From contig JAFDVK010000034.1 in NCBI GenBank assembly GCA_018269005.1, positions 1-64,000 of the forward strand: DNA of 64,000 nt. The letters run 5' to 3'. Of the stretch, positions 1 through 9,411 are shown piece by piece; position 1 is the first letter of the stretch, and each line of letters opens with the position of its first letter. A program made the position numbers and the translations under genes. Origin of the DNA: Acidobacteriota bacterium. GTDB taxonomy: Bacteria > Acidobacteriota > Blastocatellia > Pyrinomonadales > Pyrinomonadaceae. A model generated the notes under the pieces. It had not been told where the DNA came from. It did not search any database and saw only the letters and a list, made by a program, of their open reading frames with translations.

Positions 1-78
1 TATCAACAGCTTACGCGATTTGTCCCAGAATTTCGAAAAAAAAAATCAAACCGCAATCGGAACCTGATCGATCGCAAA

Positions 79-219
79 TCTCAGATCTGAAATTTGAGAT
101 TCGAGATGTAAACCTCTGCGATCTTTGCGGGTTTCGCTTGGCGGCCTTTGCGTTTCAAACAAGATCGTAAACGCAAAGAACGCGAAGGCGACGCGAAGTT
201 CGCAAAGGAAGAAGGCCAC
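79..219. repeat. Long direct repeat, copy 1
   Basis: This stretch matches 268-410 along almost its whole length with scattered substitutions. The core carries internal dyads built from variants of 'ctttgcg' and 'cgcaaag', so each copy could fold into an imperfect hairpin. No protein-coding sense is evident. It is probably a dispersed intergenic element, because a shorter related string occurs at 63939-63965. Confidence 0.75.
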
Positions 220-267
220 GAATTTGCGAATCTGATCCGTTTCAACTCTCAATTTCAAAAAAAGAGA

Positions 268-410
268 ATCTGAGATTTGAAATTTGAAATTCGATACTCC
301 GAACCTCTGCGGTCTTTGCCGGTTTCGCTTGGCGGCCTTTGCGTTTCAAACAAGATCGTAAACGCGAAGAACGCAAAGGCGACGCAAAGAACGCGAAGGA
401 AGAAGGCCAC
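268..410. repeat. Long direct repeat, copy 2
   Basis: Second copy of the element at 79-219, offset by about 190 bp. It differs mainly by swaps between 'cgcaaag' and 'cgcgaag' blocks. It runs directly into the 7-bp tandem array that follows. Confidence 0.75.
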
Positions 411-505
411 TCACCATTCACCATTCACCATTCACCACTCACCATTCACCATTCACCACTCACCATTCACCATTCACCACTCACCATTCACCATTCACCA
501 TTCAC
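411..505. repeat. 7-bp tandem array (caccatt family)
   Basis: About 13.5 units of a 7-bp motif (caccatt, with caccact variants) in a higher-order pattern of roughly 21 bp. An open frame through it would give a repetitive HHSPFTI protein, but it has no start context and is taken as non-coding. There are no spacers, so it is not a CRISPR. Confidence 0.85.
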
Positions 506-580
506 ATTTTTTCAAAGACCAAACGGTCGCTTCGACCGTGTTGTCATCATAGCGAACTGACGCGCCTCGTTGAAGCACAA

Positions 581-637
581 ACCGCACGAAACGTATCAAA
601 CCGCACGAAACGTATCAAACCGCACAAAATGTATCAA
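581..637. repeat. 19-bp tandem repeat, three copies
   Basis: Three consecutive copies of a 19-bp unit beginning 'accgcacgaaacgtatcaa', the third with two changes. They are followed by a short degenerate tail with two 'gcacgattt' blocks. The region lies in the 0.9 kb non-coding stretch at the left end, and no replication gene is nearby. Confidence 0.8.
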
Positions 638-890
638 AGTGCACGATTTGCACGATTTGCACAAATCGGTCCTGCCGAGGTTGGCAGACGGAAGCCGCGA
701 ATGCACAATCTGTCAGAAGCGCCTCAGGATAAGATGAGAATTGAAATTGGAGAGCTGTGAACTGCCGCCTTTTGGCTTACCAAGTTGAATGACGGTCCGG
801 CACGGGTTGAGTTCTGTGCGGATCTCCGCCGCTATTTTCTTTCGCCCCGGACCAAGGTTCTGTGGCAGAATATCCTTACATTTTTCAGAT

Positions 891-1364
891 ATGCAGAACC
901 TTCAGAATCCGACGCACGGCCAGACGCCGCAAGAAACCGGAGAACCGCGCCAATGCTTCAAATGCAATTTTGAAGGGCTCGGAGCAAATATCACTTGTCC
1001 GCGATGCGGGAAGAATCACTTTCTCACGGCCAAAAATGTTCGTACGCGGGGCACGATCCTTGTCATCGTCGGCCTGTTCCTGATCGCGTTGATAGGCGGC
1101 ATTTCGATCTTCCTCGCCGTTCTTCTTTTCGGTTCGGCAAATCAAACACCCGAAGGGACGCGAAGGGTGCAGGAAGCGATGCCGATGCTTTTTGTCGTGT
1201 ACGGCCTTTTTGCGCTGTTGATCGCATTCGGCCTCAATTCGCTCATCTCGGGCATTTGGATGCTCGTTACAGGCCGTCGAAATCGGGTGATGCTTTGGGT
1301 GATGTGGGGCTTGCTCGCTCTGCTTGGTATTGCGGCAATCTTCGTTAGGTTCGCGATCCGATAA
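891..1364 (+). CDS. Zinc-ribbon membrane protein, unknown function
   Basis: A 157-residue protein with an N-terminal zinc ribbon (C22-x2-C25 and C36-x2-C39) followed by three hydrophobic segments at about 54-77, 97-119 and 131-153. The shape suggests a small inner-membrane protein with a cytoplasmic metal knuckle; no family is recognised. The frame is open further upstream, but the ATG at 891 is chosen because the upstream 34 residues look like translated non-coding DNA. It is followed 27 bp later by the pirin gene on the same strand. Function is unknown. Confidence 0.65.
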   Translation: MQNLQNPTHGQTPQETGEPRQCFKCNFEGLGANITCPRCGKNHFLTAKNVRTRGTILVIVGLFLIALIGGISIFLAVLLFGSANQTPEGTRRVQEAMPMLFVVYGLFALLIAFGLNSLISGIWMLVTGRRNRVMLWVMWGLLALLGIAAIFVRFAIR

Positions 1365-1391
1365 TGAATAGGCATCTGCGATAATAGGACA

Positions 1392-2327
1392 ATGATCGAG
1401 ATCGTAATTCCCTTTCGTTCGGCGAGCATCGGCTCGTTCGACGTAAAGCGCGTGCTTCCTTTCCGCAAACGCCGCAGCGTCGGGCCTTTCGTATTCGTGG
1501 ACGAAATGGGGCCGATCGAGATCGTCCGCGACGGTTCGCTCGATGTGCTCGCTCACCCGCATATCGGGCTTGCGACCGTAACGTACCTTTTCAGCGGAAA
1601 GATGACTCACCGCGACAGCCTCGGGACAGTGCAGACGATCACGCCGGGCGATGTGAATTGGATGACCGCGGGCCGCGGAATCGTTCATTCGGAGCGGGTT
1701 TCAGACGCTCAAAATGCACCGGGCGACGAACTTTTCGGTTTGCAAACGTGGGTCGCATTGCCGGAAGAGCACGAGGAGACCGAACCGGCCTTCGCTCATC
1801 ATTCGAGCGAAGAGTTGCCGACATTCGCTGACGCAGGGATCACGGCGAAGATCATACTTGGCAGCTTTTTTGGGAAGACATCACCCGTTGCGACTCTTGG
1901 AGATCCTGTTTATGCCGAATGCGGTATTCGTGACGGTAAGTCGCTCGAACTCCCGACCGAGATCGAGGAACGCGGAGCTTACATCCTGTCCGGTAATTTG
2001 GTCGCCGACGAGCAGACGTTCGGGCCGGGAAATCTTGTTGTTTTCGAAGCTGAAAAGGAAGCCCGCATTCAGGCGGACGGCGATCTCAAATTCATGCTCC
2101 TCGGCGGCAGCCGTCTAGAGAAGCCGCGTCAAATGTGGTGGAATTTCGTCGCGACGTCGCCTGAGCTGATAGAGAACGCCCGCGAAGACTGGCGACGCGG
2201 AAACTTCACCGCGATCCCGAACGAAACCGGCTTCGTCCCGCTCCCGGAAGACAACAACCCGATCGAGCGCCTAATAGCCATGGGCGGCTCTGACCCGAAG
2301 GCAGAAGCCGGGCGGAGACGGCGGTGA
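1392..2327 (+). CDS. Pirin family protein
   Basis: A 311-residue cupin-fold protein of the pirin family. The N-terminal cupin carries the family's metal-site region: HPHIGLATVTYL followed by MTHRDSLG and the GDVNWMTAGRGIVHSER block. The C-terminal half resembles the pirin C-terminal domain (YILSGNL, GNLVVF, FMLLGG). Pirins bind iron or another metal; some have quercetinase activity and others act as redox-sensing regulators, and the sequence does not say which applies here. A purine-rich 'aggaca' precedes the ATG. The gene stands alone between the zinc-ribbon protein and a convergent toxin gene. Confidence 0.9.
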   Translation: MIEIVIPFRSASIGSFDVKRVLPFRKRRSVGPFVFVDEMGPIEIVRDGSLDVLAHPHIGLATVTYLFSGKMTHRDSLGTVQTITPGDVNWMTAGRGIVHSERVSDAQNAPGDELFGLQTWVALPEEHEETEPAFAHHSSEELPTFADAGITAKIILGSFFGKTSPVATLGDPVYAECGIRDGKSLELPTEIEERGAYILSGNLVADEQTFGPGNLVVFEAEKEARIQADGDLKFMLLGGSRLEKPRQMWWNFVATSPELIENAREDWRRGNFTAIPNETGFVPLPEDNNPIERLIAMGGSDPKAEAGRRRR

Positions 2328-2364
2328 TCCGTTCGCATGGTTTACCTGGTGGAGACATCCACGA

Positions 2365-2778
2365 TCACACGGCGATCCGGAAGCCTGCTTGCCTGAAGTC
2401 CATATCAAAGGTCAAAGCAGATGTGAGCTTTCGTTGTTTCATCACAACGAACGAAATGCAGTCCGTCAGTGAATAGGCCTTATCATGATACTTCTGAAAA
2501 AAACCCCAACCTTCGAAAAACAAGTCTTCGTCAACGTGCACTAGCTCAATTCTTGGACTTAGCAGGATGCTGTCACCCAGCTCAACAGCGGTTGTGTGGG
2601 CGTTCCGACTGTTGAGAAATGTGATCGCTTCGTCAAAGATATACGTTGTTGTAACGAGGTCGGTAAGAACGAGATCCAATGAGTCCCACTTGGCTTGAGC
2701 AGGACCATGGTTCTGATCGTCGGCCAATTCGAGTGCGATCCAGTAGCTCGAATCAACGAAGTACCTTTCATTTGCCAT
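2365..2778 (-). CDS. PIN-domain toxin (VapC-like)
   Basis: A 137-residue PIN-domain protein, the expected size for VapC ribonuclease toxins. Acidic residues fit the PIN active site: D9 in YFVDSSYW, E50 in IFDEAITF, D106 in SLTDCISF and D125/D127 in TFDMDF. Such toxins cleave RNA and are held inactive by the co-expressed antitoxin. The start overlaps the end of the upstream antitoxin frame by about 11 bp, which indicates a translationally coupled toxin-antitoxin pair. Confidence 0.85.
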   Translation of the reverse strand: MANERYFVDSSYWIALELADDQNHGPAQAKWDSLDLVLTDLVTTTYIFDEAITFLNSRNAHTTAVELGDSILLSPRIELVHVDEDLFFEGWGFFQKYHDKAYSLTDCISFVVMKQRKLTSALTFDMDFRQAGFRIAV

Positions 2779-2980
2779 CGTAAAGGTAACGGTCGAGCTC
2801 CACGGATGCGTCGGGGACGCCGCCCTTTACAGGCTTCTTACCGATACGAAAGATCGGATCGTCGAACGGTACCGGAACGACAATGATACGATCCTTCTCT
2901 TTTCGAATATCGACCTCCTTCGCACCTTTTAGCATGCTTTTCGGGATCGTCGCCCCGTTTTTGGTTACCGCGATCTTCAT
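2768..2980 (-). CDS. Antitoxin with AbrB/MazE-like N-terminus
   Basis: A 70-residue protein whose first 35 residues (MKIAVTKNGATIPKSML...RIIVVP) look like the swapped-hairpin AbrB/MazE DNA-binding fold. A short C-terminal tail, SVELDRYLYDGK, would wrap the toxin. It precedes and overlaps the PIN toxin gene. An upstream in-frame start at 2995 exists, but the ATG at 2980 fits the fold start. Autoregulation is expected from the family; no clear operator was seen. Confidence 0.75.
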   Translation of the reverse strand: MKIAVTKNGATIPKSMLKGAKEVDIRKEKDRIIVVPVPFDDPIFRIGKKPVKGGVPDASVELDRYLYDGK

Positions 2981-3010
2981 ACGAACATTGTACACGATTT
3001 GTAAAGCCGT

Positions 3011-4549
3011 CTATATCTCGACGTCGTCGATCTGGGCCTTTTGCAGCTTGCCTGAATAATCGACGTAGAGAGCCTTCCATTCGCTGAAGATGTCGAGCAC
3101 CTGCGTGCCGGCTTCGCGATGGCCGTTTCCGGTGCCTTTCGTACCGCCGAACGGCAGATGAACTTCGGCGCCGATCGTCGCGGAATTCACATAGCAGATG
3201 CCCGTGTAGAGTTCCTGCATCGCGTAGAACGCTCGATTGACATCCTGCGTATAGATCGCAGACGAAAGGCCGTAAGCGACGCCGTTGACGATGTTTATCG
3301 CCTCTTCGAGCGTCGAGAACGGGATGACACACGTCACCGGTCCGAAGATCTCTTCCTGAGCGATGCGCATCTTCGGCTTGACGTCGGTGAAGACCGTCGG
3401 TTCGATGAAGTAGCCGTTCGCGAACTTACCTTTCGTCAGGCGCGAACCGCCGCATGCGAGAGTCGCCTTGTCCTCGTTCTTCCCGATCTCGATGTAGCCG
3501 AGGATCTTCTCCATCTGGCGTTCGTTGATGACGGGACCGACCTCGGTCTTGGGGTCGAGGCCGTTGCCAACACGAAGCTCTTTGGCGCGTTCGACGAGTT
3601 TTGTACAGAACTTCTTATAGACCTTCTTATGAACGACGAGCCGCGACGATGCGGTGCAGCGTTGTCCGCTCGTGCCGAAAGCTCCCCAGAGCGAACCTTC
3701 GACAGCATTGTCGATATCGGCGTCGTCCATCACGATGATGGCGTTCTTGCCGCCCATTTCGAGCGAAACGATCTTGTTGTCGCGGGCACAGGCCTCGGCG
3801 ATCTTCTTGCCCGTCGTTGTCGAACCGGTGAACGAGATCAGTCGAACATCGTCGTTGGCGACGAGTGCGGCACCGGCTTCGCGAGCACCGTTCACGAGAT
3901 TGACGACGCCTTTCGGAATGCCTGCCTCTTCGCATGCCTTCACAAGATTGAGCGACGAAAGCGGCACATCCTCGCCGGATTTCAGGACGACCGTGTTGCC
4001 GCAGACGAGAGCCGGGATGAGTTTCCACGAGGGGATCGCCATCGGGAAGTTGAACGGCGTGATCAACCCGCAAAGACCCACCGGCTGGCGCACGCACATC
4101 GCAAATTTATTGGGCATTTCCGCAGGAGTCGTAAATCCGTGCAGCCTGCGGCCTTCGCCCGCGGTGTAGTATGTACAGTCGATCGCCTCCTGAACATCGC
4201 CGCCCGTTTCTTTCAGGACCTTGCCCATTTCGCGGGTCATTTCGCTCGAGAATTGGTCCTTCTTTGCGCGAAGGATCTCGCCGAGCGTGAACAGAAGCTC
4301 TGCGCGACGCGGAGCCGGCGTGCGACGCCAACGCGTGGCCGCGTCCTTCGCCGCCTCGACCGCGCGATTCACGTCTTCCTCGGTCGAATCGGGAAATCGC
4401 CCAACGATATCTGTTGTATCTGCTGGGTTTACGTTGTCAAAGTACTGTCCCGACGACGACTTCACCCATTCACCGCCGATGTAGTTCGCATATTTCTTGA
4501 CCGACGGATTCGCCGATCGTTTCGCTTTTGCCATTTTTGCTGTAGCCAT
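3011..4549 (-). CDS. NAD(P)-dependent aldehyde dehydrogenase
   Basis: A 512-residue aldehyde dehydrogenase of normal family length. Seen are the oxyanion Asn167 in TPFNFP, Lys190 in VVLKS, the cofactor glycine motif FTGSTTTG at 240-247, the general base Glu264 in LEMGGKN and the catalytic Cys298 in SGQRCTASS. It oxidises an aldehyde or semialdehyde to the acid. The C-terminal [16 protein letters not shown] block is typical of a subgroup acting on semialdehydes, but the substrate cannot be fixed. The start is the ATG 2 bp beyond the T-run of the upstream gene's terminator, with no Shine-Dalgarno visible. An in-frame ATG five codons later is the alternative. Confidence 0.9.
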   Translation of the reverse strand: MATAKMAKAKRSANPSVKKYANYIGGEWVKSSSGQYFDNVNPADTTDIVGRFPDSTEEDVNRAVEAAKDAATRWRRTPAPRRAELLFTLGEILRAKKDQFSSEMTREMGKVLKETGGDVQEAIDCTYYTAGEGRRLHGFTTPAEMPNKFAMCVRQPVGLCGLITPFNFPMAIPSWKLIPALVCGNTVVLKSGEDVPLSSLNLVKACEEAGIPKGVVNLVNGAREAGAALVANDDVRLISFTGSTTTGKKIAEACARDNKIVSLEMGGKNAIIVMDDADIDNAVEGSLWGAFGTSGQRCTASSRLVVHKKVYKKFCTKLVERAKELRVGNGLDPKTEVGPVINERQMEKILGYIEIGKNEDKATLACGGSRLTKGKFANGYFIEPTVFTDVKPKMRIAQEEIFGPVTCVIPFSTLEEAINIVNGVAYGLSSAIYTQDVNRAFYAMQELYTGICYVNSATIGAEVHLPFGGTKGTGNGHREAGTQVLDIFSEWKALYVDYSGKLQKAQIDDVEI

Positions 4550-4550
4550 A

Positions 4551-4589
4551 ATAAAAAAGAGGTTCCGACTCAATTTTAGCCGAAACCTC
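4551..4589 (-). terminator. Rho-independent terminator after the CHRD/FG-GAP gene
   Basis: On the minus strand a 12-bp stem (4578-4589 with 4559-4570, one or two imperfections) and a 7-nt loop are followed by six T residues (4553-4558). It lies about 30 bp after the stop of the gene ending at 4618 and directly abuts the aldehyde dehydrogenase start at 4549. Confidence 0.85.
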
Positions 4590-4617
4590 AAGCAAACTAA
4601 ACTCAGCGAACTATTTC

Positions 4618-6003
4618 CTAACGAACATCGAAATTGTTGACGGGAAAATCGCCATTCATACCCCAACCGTTGACTAGAAAACTACCGTTGAAGCTTCCAA
4701 GAGTATAGAAATTGCTGTTATTCGCTCCATCGGCATTGGCGCGCCAGACAGAAATGTCGGTAACGCCGTCGCCGTCATAATCACCCTGCGTCGGACGGTC
4801 GCTTGTAATTCCGAATTGAACGACCCTGACAGCGGAGTTTGAGCTATTTCGAATCCACCAGAACATCGGCGTCGTGCTCGTGGCTCCTGTCCGAACAGCT
4901 GCGACCTCGAACTTGCCGTCACCGTCATAGTCGCCGGGAACAATGTAGTCAGTACTGAAGTCGCCCCAAGGGATCTGCGAGAACGACGACCCAGGCGCGC
5001 TGTGCAGGACAAAGTAAGTATTCGACGGGCTTTGGCCAAATCGATAAACGGCAATGTCGAACTTACCATCACCGTCATAGTCACCAGGGATCGGCGTATC
5101 GAATGTGGTTGAGCCGTTTCCCGTCAAGCCGAATCCGACGATCCTCCATGCTCCGTCTGAGCTTTGACTGATCCACCAAGTTGTTTGCGATGTCGCAGTT
5201 GCACCGTTACGGAAAATTGCGAGATCGGTCTTCCCGTCTCCGTCATAGTCGCGCGCGACCGTTCGGTCCCCGTTGACGCCCCACGGCAGCCACTGAGCCG
5301 TAAAATCCGAACTTCTTAGAATGATGAAGAAGCTTTGCGCACCCGGCGTCGCACCCGCCCGATAAAGCGCCATGTCGTCTTTTGCGTCGCCGTCATAGTC
5401 GCCAGGTGCAGGGAAATCAGTATTCGCATTACCGAAGTTGACTGTTTGATTAGATGCCGGTCCTTGACTGTTTCGATTCCAATACGTGATCTGAGCCACT
5501 CCAGGCGGTGCGACATTCGGAAAGCGCAGGACGCTGTAGTCGGTCTTGCCGTCTGCGTCATAATCGAGCGGACGCTTCGCGGCAAGCTGTCCGCGGATCT
5601 CGCCTCCTGGGCGTGTCGTTGAGTGAATATTGATATAGGTTTGATGCGCCCGCATACTGGTGATCTGGGTCGGCGTTATCGCGACCGTACCCGAAAGTGT
5701 TCCTGAAGTACCGCCGACCAGCCCAAGGTTGATGATAACGGCGCCGTTCGCACCGATCCCAGCCGGACCGTGAATGTGAGCGGCCGTTTGGTCTCCTGAA
5801 AGCCCGGAAAACGTAACTGTGAAGGTGATCGTACCGGCGGTTTCATTTAGGAAGACACGCCCGAAGCCGGTTGCTGTCGACGCATTCACCGGCACCTCTT
5901 GTGCACTACTAATATTCGCGGTAAACGTTTCCGCGTACGCGCTAAACGATACCGCAAGCAAGAATCCGACGACCAGCCCTGAAATTCCAAATTGTTTCTT
6001 CAT
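4618..6003 (-). CDS. Secreted CHRD-domain protein with FG-GAP/VCBS-like repeats
   Basis: A 461-residue exported protein. Residues 1-24 form a signal peptide ending AYA. A CHRD domain follows at about 26-138, including the conserved AAHIHGPAG block. The rest consists of about six repeats of some 50 residues, each with a DxDxDGxxD calcium-binding loop (DYDGDGKTD and variants) as in FG-GAP/VCBS beta-propeller proteins. An outer-surface or secreted calcium-stabilised binding protein is likely, with no catalytic residues. The start is supported by a GGAGG sequence 5 nt upstream of the ATG. It ends in a strong terminator, so it is monocistronic. Confidence 0.85.
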   Translation of the reverse strand: MKKQFGISGLVVGFLLAVSFSAYAETFTANISSAQEVPVNASTATGFGRVFLNETAGTITFTVTFSGLSGDQTAAHIHGPAGIGANGAVIINLGLVGGTSGTLSGTVAITPTQITSMRAHQTYINIHSTTRPGGEIRGQLAAKRPLDYDADGKTDYSVLRFPNVAPPGVAQITYWNRNSQGPASNQTVNFGNANTDFPAPGDYDGDAKDDMALYRAGATPGAQSFFIILRSSDFTAQWLPWGVNGDRTVARDYDGDGKTDLAIFRNGATATSQTTWWISQSSDGAWRIVGFGLTGNGSTTFDTPIPGDYDGDGKFDIAVYRFGQSPSNTYFVLHSAPGSSFSQIPWGDFSTDYIVPGDYDGDGKFEVAAVRTGATSTTPMFWWIRNSSNSAVRVVQFGITSDRPTQGDYDGDGVTDISVWRANADGANNSNFYTLGSFNGSFLVNGWGMNGDFPVNNFDVR

Positions 6004-6209
6004 ACTACCTCCGATCCAATGAGCCTAACTATTGAAAAAGCTCTCTTGCACAAAGAACAAGGAGCGCAACTATGATAGGTGAGAGGTATGGGTGGAAAAG
6101 AGAAAGCTGCTCCCGGGATGGGAACATGTCGCTTGTGTTTCGATAGTTTGCACTAACGGCGATGCTGTGTAAAGGAGTTTTTTTGAATTGCCGACGGCTC
6201 CATGGTCGA

Positions 6210-7685
6210 TCACTTCACGGTGAATTGCACAAGGCCGGTCTGCATCCGTTTGAGTGCCGGATTATAGACGAGAATCTGCAGAACGACGGGGTCGCCGACC
6301 TTCAACTTTGATACGAAGGATGCAAATGCCGCAGCGTTGGCGACGGGAAAGCGATTGATCTTTTGTATCAGATCGCCGCGGGAAAGTGCCTGAACTCGGG
6401 CCGCACCTTGAACATCTGTGATATAGCTGTCCGGATCGATATCCGTTACCACAAGCCCGGGATTGCCTTCGAAGACCTTATATTTCTCACCTGCGGCGGC
6501 GACCGTGCTTAGTGTCAGGCCGAAGGGTTTATTTGGTACGGCCCTTCCATCGACGGGCAGAACCTTGCCGTCGTTATCGCCGATGGCTGCCGAAACTGAC
6601 GGTCTCTCGCCGAGTTTGACGTTAACGACCTTTTTCTCAAGCTTCTCGCCGACCTCGCGAAGATATTCGATCGCCACGGTTCGATCCGGCGGCGTACTCG
6701 CAACCTTATCGATAAGATCTTGAGCGGATTTGATCGCGGTGCCGTTGAAAACGACGATAATGTCACCTGTCTTCAGTCCCGCCACTGAGGCCGGCCCGGA
6801 CTTATCCCGGATGTCCGTAATAAACGCCCCGCGAAGGTCTCCAAGCCCGTAAACTTGTGCAAATTCAGACTTTACCGAGTCAAGGTAAGCCCCAAGGTAG
6901 CCGCGGCTGACCTTTCCATTCGCAACGATCTGTTCGTAAACGCGTGCTGCCTCGTGAGACGGCAATGCAAAGCCGACGCCTGAAAATTCGCCCGTCTGCG
7001 TTGCTATCTGCGAATTCACGCCGATGACCTCGCCCTGCATATTTACGAGCGGGCCGCCGGAGTTTCCGGGGTTGATGACCGCGTCGGTCTGGATGAAGCG
7101 CTGGAACGCCGACGCGCCGGGCGTATCACGCTGAGTCTGCGAGATGATGCCGGCGCTAACGCTCTTTGCAAGACCGAAGGGTGAACCTATCGCAAGCACC
7201 CAATCACCGACCTTCATCTTATCCGAATCACCAAATTTCGCCGACGGAAGGTCGCGTCCCGCATCTATCTTCAATACCGCGAGATCCGTCTCGTCGTCGA
7301 CGCCGATCACGCGTGCAGTAAATTCTTCACCCGTGTCGAGTTTGACGGTCAGCCGGGCGCTTTCGGAAACAACGTGGTTGTTGGTAACGATGTAGCCGGC
7401 CTTATCAACGATAAAACCGCTGCCGACGTGGTAAACGGGACGCTGCGGAGCTTGACGCCGAAGAAAATCGAGAACATCGTCATCAGCGTCGGGTTTACCG
7501 GCAGTCGGCGGAATGGCCGCTGCGACACGGCCTTTTGCTTCGATGCTGACAACAAACGGCTCGGCCCTTTCGGCGATCGCGGCGAAGGAAGGCGGCACGT
7601 CTTGCTGGGCAGCAACCGGAAACAAAGAGGCGGCAAAAAAGAGTACGGTGAATGAAATCGCGCGACGCAGTTGAATTCGGGGCAT
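6210..7685 (-). CDS. HtrA/Deg-family periplasmic serine protease
   Basis: A 491-residue trypsin-like protease with signal peptide (residues 1-27, ending VAAQQ). The catalytic triad is visible as H104 in VTNNHVV, D134 in DDETDLAV and S209 in NPGNSGGPL. Two PDZ-like domains follow, at about 260-350 (GSASVAGLKTGDIIV type) and 400-480. HtrA proteins degrade or refold misfolded envelope proteins. A GAGGA sequence lies about 11 nt before the ATG. The gene sits between the CHRD gene and a zinc dehydrogenase, with no operon evident. Confidence 0.93.
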   Translation of the reverse strand: MPRIQLRRAISFTVLFFAASLFPVAAQQDVPPSFAAIAERAEPFVVSIEAKGRVAAAIPPTAGKPDADDDVLDFLRRQAPQRPVYHVGSGFIVDKAGYIVTNNHVVSESARLTVKLDTGEEFTARVIGVDDETDLAVLKIDAGRDLPSAKFGDSDKMKVGDWVLAIGSPFGLAKSVSAGIISQTQRDTPGASAFQRFIQTDAVINPGNSGGPLVNMQGEVIGVNSQIATQTGEFSGVGFALPSHEAARVYEQIVANGKVSRGYLGAYLDSVKSEFAQVYGLGDLRGAFITDIRDKSGPASVAGLKTGDIIVVFNGTAIKSAQDLIDKVASTPPDRTVAIEYLREVGEKLEKKVVNVKLGERPSVSAAIGDNDGKVLPVDGRAVPNKPFGLTLSTVAAAGEKYKVFEGNPGLVVTDIDPDSYITDVQGAARVQALSRGDLIQKINRFPVANAAAFASFVSKLKVGDPVVLQILVYNPALKRMQTGLVQFTVK

Positions 7686-7751
7686 AAAACAGAAGTTCCT
7701 CGATCAAAACTCTGATTATGATTCTAGCAAATCGGTTGTAACAAATGAGTT

Positions 7752-8711
7752 TTAAGGGCGGAGGAAGACCTTTAGCACGCCGGGTTCGGCAGCCCGCCGC
7801 ATCGCGGCAACGCCATCGGCAAGGCGAAATTCATCCGAGATCATCGGCGAAAGGTCGAGTTTGCCGCGTTCGAGAAGCTTTAGTGCCGGTTCGAATCTTC
7901 CGCATCGTGAGCCGACGATCGTGATCTCATCAACGACCACGCGCGATGCGGCCCATTTGGGTTCGCCGCTGAACGTGCTTTTTAAGACGATCTTGCCACG
8001 CGGCCTTACGAGATCAAGGGCGGTCGCAAAACCCGATTCTGAACCGCTCGCTTCGACAACGACGTCGAACGTTCTGTGTGCCGTCGTATCCAATTCCGTC
8101 AAGAGACACGTCGCCACGCCGGCGGCTTCCGCGATCGCGAGTTTCTCTTTGTGCTTTCCGACAAGAAGGCAGCTGCTCGATGTCGCTCCATACGAAAGAG
8201 CGGTCAGAAGGCCGAGCTTGCCGTCTCCGATGATCGCGACCCGCGTATGGAGAGCAAGCGGAACCTGCTCATAAATGCCATATGCAGCGGCCAAAGGCTC
8301 GATAAAGACAGCCCGTTCATCAGAAACGGTGTCCGGCACAGGGACCAGATTTTCCGTCGGAAGCGATAGGAATTCGGCGTGTGCGCCGTCTCTACCGTGA
8401 ATGCCGAGGACCGACCGAGCCAGGCAATGACGCGGATCTTTTGCACGGCAGAGAGGACATTTGCCGCAGCCCGCATTTATCTCGCCAACAACGCGTTTGC
8501 CCTCAAGACCGCTTCGCGCGGGAGCTTTCTCCACGACACCGACGAATTCGTGGCCAAGCGTTCCCTCAAAGCCTGCGTAGCCTTTTGCGATCTCAAGATC
8601 CGTATTGCAAATGCCGGAGAGCAGGACGCGGACAAGAGCTTCGTCGTCCCGCGACGGAACCGGAACTTCGGCAATGTTTACTTGCCCGTTTGTGAACTGC
8701 AAGGCCTTCAT
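7752..8711 (-). CDS. Zinc-dependent alcohol dehydrogenase (MDR superfamily)
   Basis: A 319-residue medium-chain dehydrogenase. Catalytic zinc ligands C35 (GICNTD) and H54-E55 (GHEFVG) are present, as are the four structural-zinc cysteines C82, C85, C88 and C96 (CGKCPLC...RHC). A Rossmann segment VAIIGDGKLGLLTA follows. It resembles threonine/sorbitol dehydrogenase-type enzymes and is slightly short for the family. The substrate cannot be assigned. Confidence 0.88.
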   Translation of the reverse strand: MKALQFTNGQVNIAEVPVPSRDDEALVRVLLSGICNTDLEIAKGYAGFEGTLGHEFVGVVEKAPARSGLEGKRVVGEINAGCGKCPLCRAKDPRHCLARSVLGIHGRDGAHAEFLSLPTENLVPVPDTVSDERAVFIEPLAAAYGIYEQVPLALHTRVAIIGDGKLGLLTALSYGATSSSCLLVGKHKEKLAIAEAAGVATCLLTELDTTAHRTFDVVVEASGSESGFATALDLVRPRGKIVLKSTFSGEPKWAASRVVVDEITIVGSRCGRFEPALKLLERGKLDLSPMISDEFRLADGVAAMRRAAEPGVLKVFLRP

Positions 8712-8799
8712 CTATAAGAATATTTTACTGCAAAGATTGGTATTTTCCTTGCGGGAACTTATACTTCAACCTTAATAACTTCGATCAGGAATATTATCT

Positions 8800-9411
8800 A
8801 TGCTCAGAATCCTTCTCTGCATCTCTGCACTTCTTGCCGTTGGGATGACCTTTTCGTGCAGTTCCGCTCCGGCTGCTCCGGGGTCGGCGGGCGATTCGCC
8901 GACCGAGGCGTACAAGCGCCTTTATCAGGCCGTAAAGGCAAAGAACACCGACCAGATCAAGGCCGAAATGACGCAGGCGACGCAGCAGTTCGTCGGCGCA
9001 GCAGCCGAAAAATACAAAAAACCCGTCGAGCAGGTCTATGAAAATGGCTTGACCGGCACGACCTTTGCGGCTTCAATGCCGCAGATCCGCGACGAGCGTG
9101 TGAACGGCGAAATGGGGGCGGTCGAAGTTTGGAATTCGAAGGACAGCCACTGGGAAGATCTGCCGTTCATGAAGGAAGACGGTATCTGGAAGCTCGCCGT
9201 CGGCAACATTTACCAGGGTTCTTATAAGTCCCCGGGCCCGGGCCGCGATCAACGCGAAAAGATGGCGGCGAATGCTGCCGGCCAACATCCGGTCGAACTC
9301 CCGCAAGCAAATATGAGCAACGTCAACGTCGTCAAGGTTCCGATGCCGGAGGCAAATGCTAAGGCTTCTGCGAATGCGAATGCGAACGTCAGGCCCGCGG
9401 TCCGGAAATGA
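8800..9411 (+). CDS. Putative lipoprotein, unknown function
   Basis: A 203-residue protein with an N-terminal hydrophobic segment ending in MTFSCSS, so Cys20 or a nearby Cys may be lipidated. The body (SPTEAYKRLYQAVKAKN...) has the style of small NTF2-like or DUF4878-like secreted proteins, where SPxEAxxxxxxAxxxxD starts the domain. The C-terminus is a low-complexity run of Ala, Asn and Lys. The next gene overlaps its stop (ATGA), implying coupling. A 'cagga' lies upstream of the ATG. Confidence 0.6.
   Translation: MLRILLCISALLAVGMTFSCSSAPAAPGSAGDSPTEAYKRLYQAVKAKNTDQIKAEMTQATQQFVGAAAEKYKKPVEQVYENGLTGTTFAASMPQIRDERVNGEMGAVEVWNSKDSHWEDLPFMKEDGIWKLAVGNIYQGSYKSPGPGRDQREKMAANAAGQHPVELPQANMSNVNVVKVPMPEANAKASANANANVRPAVRK

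Noticed and set aside
411..505. Tandem array as a possible CRISPR array
   Set aside because: Units are 7 bp with no unique spacers and no cas genes nearby.
581..637. 19-bp repeats as replication iterons
   Set aside because: No rep or dnaA gene or AT-rich unwinding region is adjacent.
885..1688. 267-codon minus-strand frame opposite the zinc-ribbon and pirin genes
   Set aside because: Antisense to supported genes and lacks any motif.
3119..4579. 486-codon open frame on the plus strand opposite the aldehyde dehydrogenase
   Set aside because: It is antisense to a gene with all catalytic motifs, is rich in Arg/Asp from reversed codons and has no recognisable domain.
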